Of a DNA stretch of 35,563 bases, positions 33,197 through 35,563 are shown in pieces. Where the stretch lies: positions 1-35,563 of the forward strand of contig NZ_JABUZG010000065.1 in NCBI RefSeq assembly GCF_014897815.1, in the 5' to 3' direction. Numbering within the stretch: position 1 is the stretch's first letter; each line of letters begins with the position of its first letter. The stretch is from Psychrobacter sp. PG1 (lineage in GTDB: Bacteria > Pseudomonadota > Gammaproteobacteria > Pseudomonadales > Moraxellaceae). A program made the position numbers and the translations under genes. A model generated the notes under the pieces. The model searched no databases and was not told where the DNA came from. It worked only from the letters and a program-made list of their open reading frames with translations.

Positions 33197-35323
33197 ATGG
33201 CTCGTAAAACTCCCCTAAAACGCTATCGCAACATTGGTATCTCAGCGCACATCGATGCTGGTAAGACAACCACTACTGAGCGTGTTTTATTTTATACCGG
33301 TGTTAGTCACAAACTTGGTGAAGTACATGATGGCGCAGCCACTATGGACTGGATGGAGCAAGAACAAGAGCGCGGTATTACTATTACCTCAGCAGCGACG
33401 ACTTGTTTTTGGTCAGGTATGGCAAAACAGTTTGACGAACATCGTATCAACATCATTGACACCCCAGGTCACGTTGACTTCACGATCGAAGTTGAACGTT
33501 CTATGCGTGTACTTGATGGCGCTTGCATGGTTTATTGTGCAGTAGGCGGCGTTCAGCCACAGTCTGAGACCGTATGGCGTCAGGCAAATAAATATAAAGT
33601 TCCACGTCTTGCATTTGTAAACAAAATGGATCGCGTTGGCGCTGATTTCTATCGTGTCATTGAGCAGATCAAAACTCGTCTAGGTGGTAATCCTGTGCCA
33701 TTGGTTATTCCAATTGGTAAAGAAGATGACTTCGAAGGCGTTATTGATCTAGTTACGATGAAAGCTCTTTATTGGGATGAAGCATCTCAAGGTATGGAGT
33801 TTGAAGAGCGCGAAATCCCAGCTGAATTACAAGAAAAAGCAGAAGAGTATCGTGAGATTCTTGTAGAAAATGCGGCTGAAGCAACAGAAGAATTGATGAA
33901 TGAGTATCTAGAAAATGGCGAGTTGTCTGTAGAGCAGATCAACGTTGCTATTCGTCAATTGACTATTGATAACCAAATCATTCCATTACTTTGTGGTACT
34001 GCCTTTAAGAACAAAGGTGTACAAAAGATGTTGGATGCGGTTATTCAGTATCTTCCAGCACCAATGGATGTACCTGCTATTAAAGGTATCCTTGATGACA
34101 AAGATGAAACTGAAGGCACTCGTGAAGCGTCAGATGAAGCGCCATTCTCAGCTTTAGCATTTAAAATCATGAATGACAAATTCGTTGGTAACTTAACCTT
34201 CGTTCGTGTTTATTCAGGTGTTTTAACGCAAGGTAGCAGTGTTTATAACCCAGTTAAAATGAAGCGTGAGCGCGTTGGTCGTATCGTACAGATGATGGCT
34301 AACTCTCAAGAAGAGTTGCAAGAAATTCGTACTGGTGATATCGCTGCATTGGTCGGCATGAAAGACGTAACGACTGGTGATACGCTATGTGATGAGCAAA
34401 ATGTTATCACGCTTGAGCGCATGGAATTCCCAGATCCAGTTATCAGCCTAGCGGTTGAACCTAAGACCAAAGCTGACCAAGAAAGAATGTCAATCGCTTT
34501 AGGTCGTTTGGCGAAAGAAGATCCATCGTTCCGTGTACATACTGACGAAGAGTCTGGCCAGACAATCATCAGTGGTATGGGTGAGCTGCATTTAGAGATT
34601 CTTGTTGACCGTATGAAGCGTGAGTTTAACGTTGAAGCGAACATCGGTGCGCCGCAGGTTGCTTATCGTGAAACGATTCGTAACACGGTTGAGCAAGAAG
34701 GCAAATTCGTACGTCAGACTGGTGGTCGTGGTAAATTCGGTCACGTTTGGTTACGTCTTGAGCCACTTGATCCAGCGGGCGATACTGAATATGAATTCGC
34801 TGAAGAAGTTGTTGGTGGTACTGTACCGAAAGAATTCCATGGTGCTGTTGATAAAGGTATCCGAGAACGCATGAAAAATGGCGTACTTGCTGGTTATCCA
34901 GTGGTTGGCGTAAAAGCGACCTTGTATGACGGTTCTTACCATGACGTCGATTCGGATGAGCTATCATTTAAGATGGCTGGTTCTATGGCATTCAGAAAAG
35001 GCTTCATGGCAGCAGATCCAGCGCTACTTGAGCCAATCATGAAAGTTGAAGTTGAAACGCCTGAAGATTATATGGGCGATATCATGGGCGATCTTAACCG
35101 TCGTCGTGGTTTGGTACAGGGTATGGAAGACCTACCTGGCGGTACTAAGCAGATCCGTGCCGAAGTGCCATTAGCAGAAATGTTTGGTTATGCCACACAA
35201 ATGCGCTCAATGTCACAAGGCCGTGCTACTTATTCAATGGAATTCCAAAAGTACGCTGAGATTCCAAAATCAGTTGCTGCTGACATCATCTCTAAATTCA
35301 ACAATAAAGATGATGACGAGTAA
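33197..35323 (+). CDS. fusA: Translation elongation factor G
   Basis: The 708-residue EF-G is the GTPase that drives ribosomal translocation. The G-domain motifs are AHIDAGKT (17-24), [11 protein letters not shown] around 59-69, DTPGH (88-92) and NKMD (142-145). Domain II contains FVRVYSG, and domains III-V follow with [14 protein letters not shown] and GQVAYRET-like and [10 protein letters not shown] blocks; the C-terminus reads [19 protein letters not shown]. Length fits the bacterial fusA product rather than the FusB/EF-G2 paralogue. TAGGAAA precedes the ATG. It lies between rpsG and tuf as in the standard str operon. Confidence 0.98.
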   Translation: MARKTPLKRYRNIGISAHIDAGKTTTTERVLFYTGVSHKLGEVHDGAATMDWMEQEQERGITITSAATTCFWSGMAKQFDEHRINIIDTPGHVDFTIEVERSMRVLDGACMVYCAVGGVQPQSETVWRQANKYKVPRLAFVNKMDRVGADFYRVIEQIKTRLGGNPVPLVIPIGKEDDFEGVIDLVTMKALYWDEASQGMEFEEREIPAELQEKAEEYREILVENAAEATEELMNEYLENGELSVEQINVAIRQLTIDNQIIPLLCGTAFKNKGVQKMLDAVIQYLPAPMDVPAIKGILDDKDETEGTREASDEAPFSALAFKIMNDKFVGNLTFVRVYSGVLTQGSSVYNPVKMKRERVGRIVQMMANSQEELQEIRTGDIAALVGMKDVTTGDTLCDEQNVITLERMEFPDPVISLAVEPKTKADQERMSIALGRLAKEDPSFRVHTDEESGQTIISGMGELHLEILVDRMKREFNVEANIGAPQVAYRETIRNTVEQEGKFVRQTGGRGKFGHVWLRLEPLDPAGDTEYEFAEEVVGGTVPKEFHGAVDKGIRERMKNGVLAGYPVVGVKATLYDGSYHDVDSDELSFKMAGSMAFRKGFMAADPALLEPIMKVEVETPEDYMGDIMGDLNRRRGLVQGMEDLPGGTKQIRAEVPLAEMFGYATQMRSMSQGRATYSMEFQKYAEIPKSVAADIISKFNNKDDDE

Positions 35324-35341
35324 GTAATCGTCTATTAAATA

Positions 35342-35415
35342 TGACAATGTAGCTATTATCTCTATGTTGTCATAGAAGAATACGCCAATAATTGGTTAAA
35401 AGACTTGTTATTGGC
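35342..35415 (+). other. Hairpins in the fusA-tuf spacer
   Basis: GACAATGTAG (35342-35351 region) pairs with CTATGTTGTC downstream using two G-U pairs, and CCAATAA pairs with TTATTGG ending near 35415. Neither has a T run; they may be processing or regulatory structures. Confidence 0.5.
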
Positions 35416-35432
35416 GGTGATTTTCTTATAAT
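35405..35432 (+). promoter_or_regulatory. Candidate internal promoter for tuf
   Basis: TTGTTA (35405-35410) and TATAAT (35427-35432) are 16 bases apart in the 224-base fusA-tuf spacer, so tuf may be transcribed separately as well as from the operon. The -35 overlaps the 3' arm of a hairpin. Confidence 0.5.
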
Positions 35433-35547
35433 ATCTGCACATTAGTATGTGTACCCTTTTAACAATTATCTTAATGTGGTCAAGATCGTCTTTGTTATCG
35501 TATTTATACGAGCTTAGCATTTGACCCCAAAAAAAGAGGAAATACCC

Positions 35548-35563
35548 ATGGCAAAGGCCAAGT
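35548..35563 (+). CDS. tuf: Elongation factor Tu (first codons only)
   Basis: ATG at 35548 with AAGAGGA upstream begins Met-Ala-Lys-Ala-Lys, the usual EF-Tu start, and the window then ends. The position directly after fusA supports the call. The rest of the gene lies beyond the window. Confidence 0.85.

Noticed and set aside
34306..34967. Two minus-strand frames of over 110 codons inside fusA
   Set aside because: Both lie antisense to well-conserved EF-G domains and resemble no protein; they reflect the codon bias of fusA.

Overview
The window reads as a chromosomal segment of a gammaproteobacterium of the family Moraxellaceae, most likely Psychrobacter. This rests on the moderate-to-low GC content, the protein sequences, the NadV/NadM-Nudix nicotinamide salvage pair, and the gene order ibaG-murA-hisG-hisD-hisC, which I associate with the Acinetobacter/Psychrobacter group. 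The genus is an inference from reading; no database search was run. I see no phage, insertion sequence, CRISPR array, tRNA or rRNA.

Layout. Positions 1-2.8 kb hold the tail of a hydrophobic reading frame, a DEDDh exonuclease with a DUF3820 tail, a convergent alpha/beta hydrolase and a LOG-family phosphoribohydrolase. Positions 2.9-8.3 kb hold an FAD-dependent oxidoreductase, a small lipoprotein, a FemAB/GNAT-like transferase bracketed by two almost identical terminators, a periplasmic YceI protein and the cysteine-free L31 ribosomal protein. Positions 8.4-11.8 kb are a leftward NAD-salvage cluster: NadM-Nudix, then NadV, then an SGNH esterase that starts right after the nadV stop. Positions 12-13.3 kb hold another alpha/beta hydrolase and a candidate small membrane protein.

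Positions 13.8-16.1 kb carry nfuA (Fe-S carrier) and metY (O-acetylhomoserine sulfhydrylase). Positions 16.2-19.9 kb carry adenosine kinase and rsmI leftward, and yraN and a dolP-like BON lipoprotein rightward. This is a reduced version of the enterobacterial rsmI-lpoA-yraN-diaA-dolP neighbourhood. A secreted alpha/beta hydrolase follows. Positions 21.3-26.6 kb carry ibaG, murA, hisG, hisD and hisC. A strong terminator and a fresh promoter split hisG from hisDC. Leftward pabB (folate) and a FabB-type ketoacyl-ACP synthase follow, then a rightward EcsC-family protein.

The last 4 kb is the str operon: rpsL, rpsG, fusA and the first codons of tuf. The spacers in this operon are unusually long and rich in stem-loops. 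They include a terminator-like hairpin between a good sigma70 promoter and rpsL, and a chain of hairpins with possible alternative pairing between rpsG and fusA. I consider these leaders the most interesting unexplained signal in an otherwise housekeeping region.
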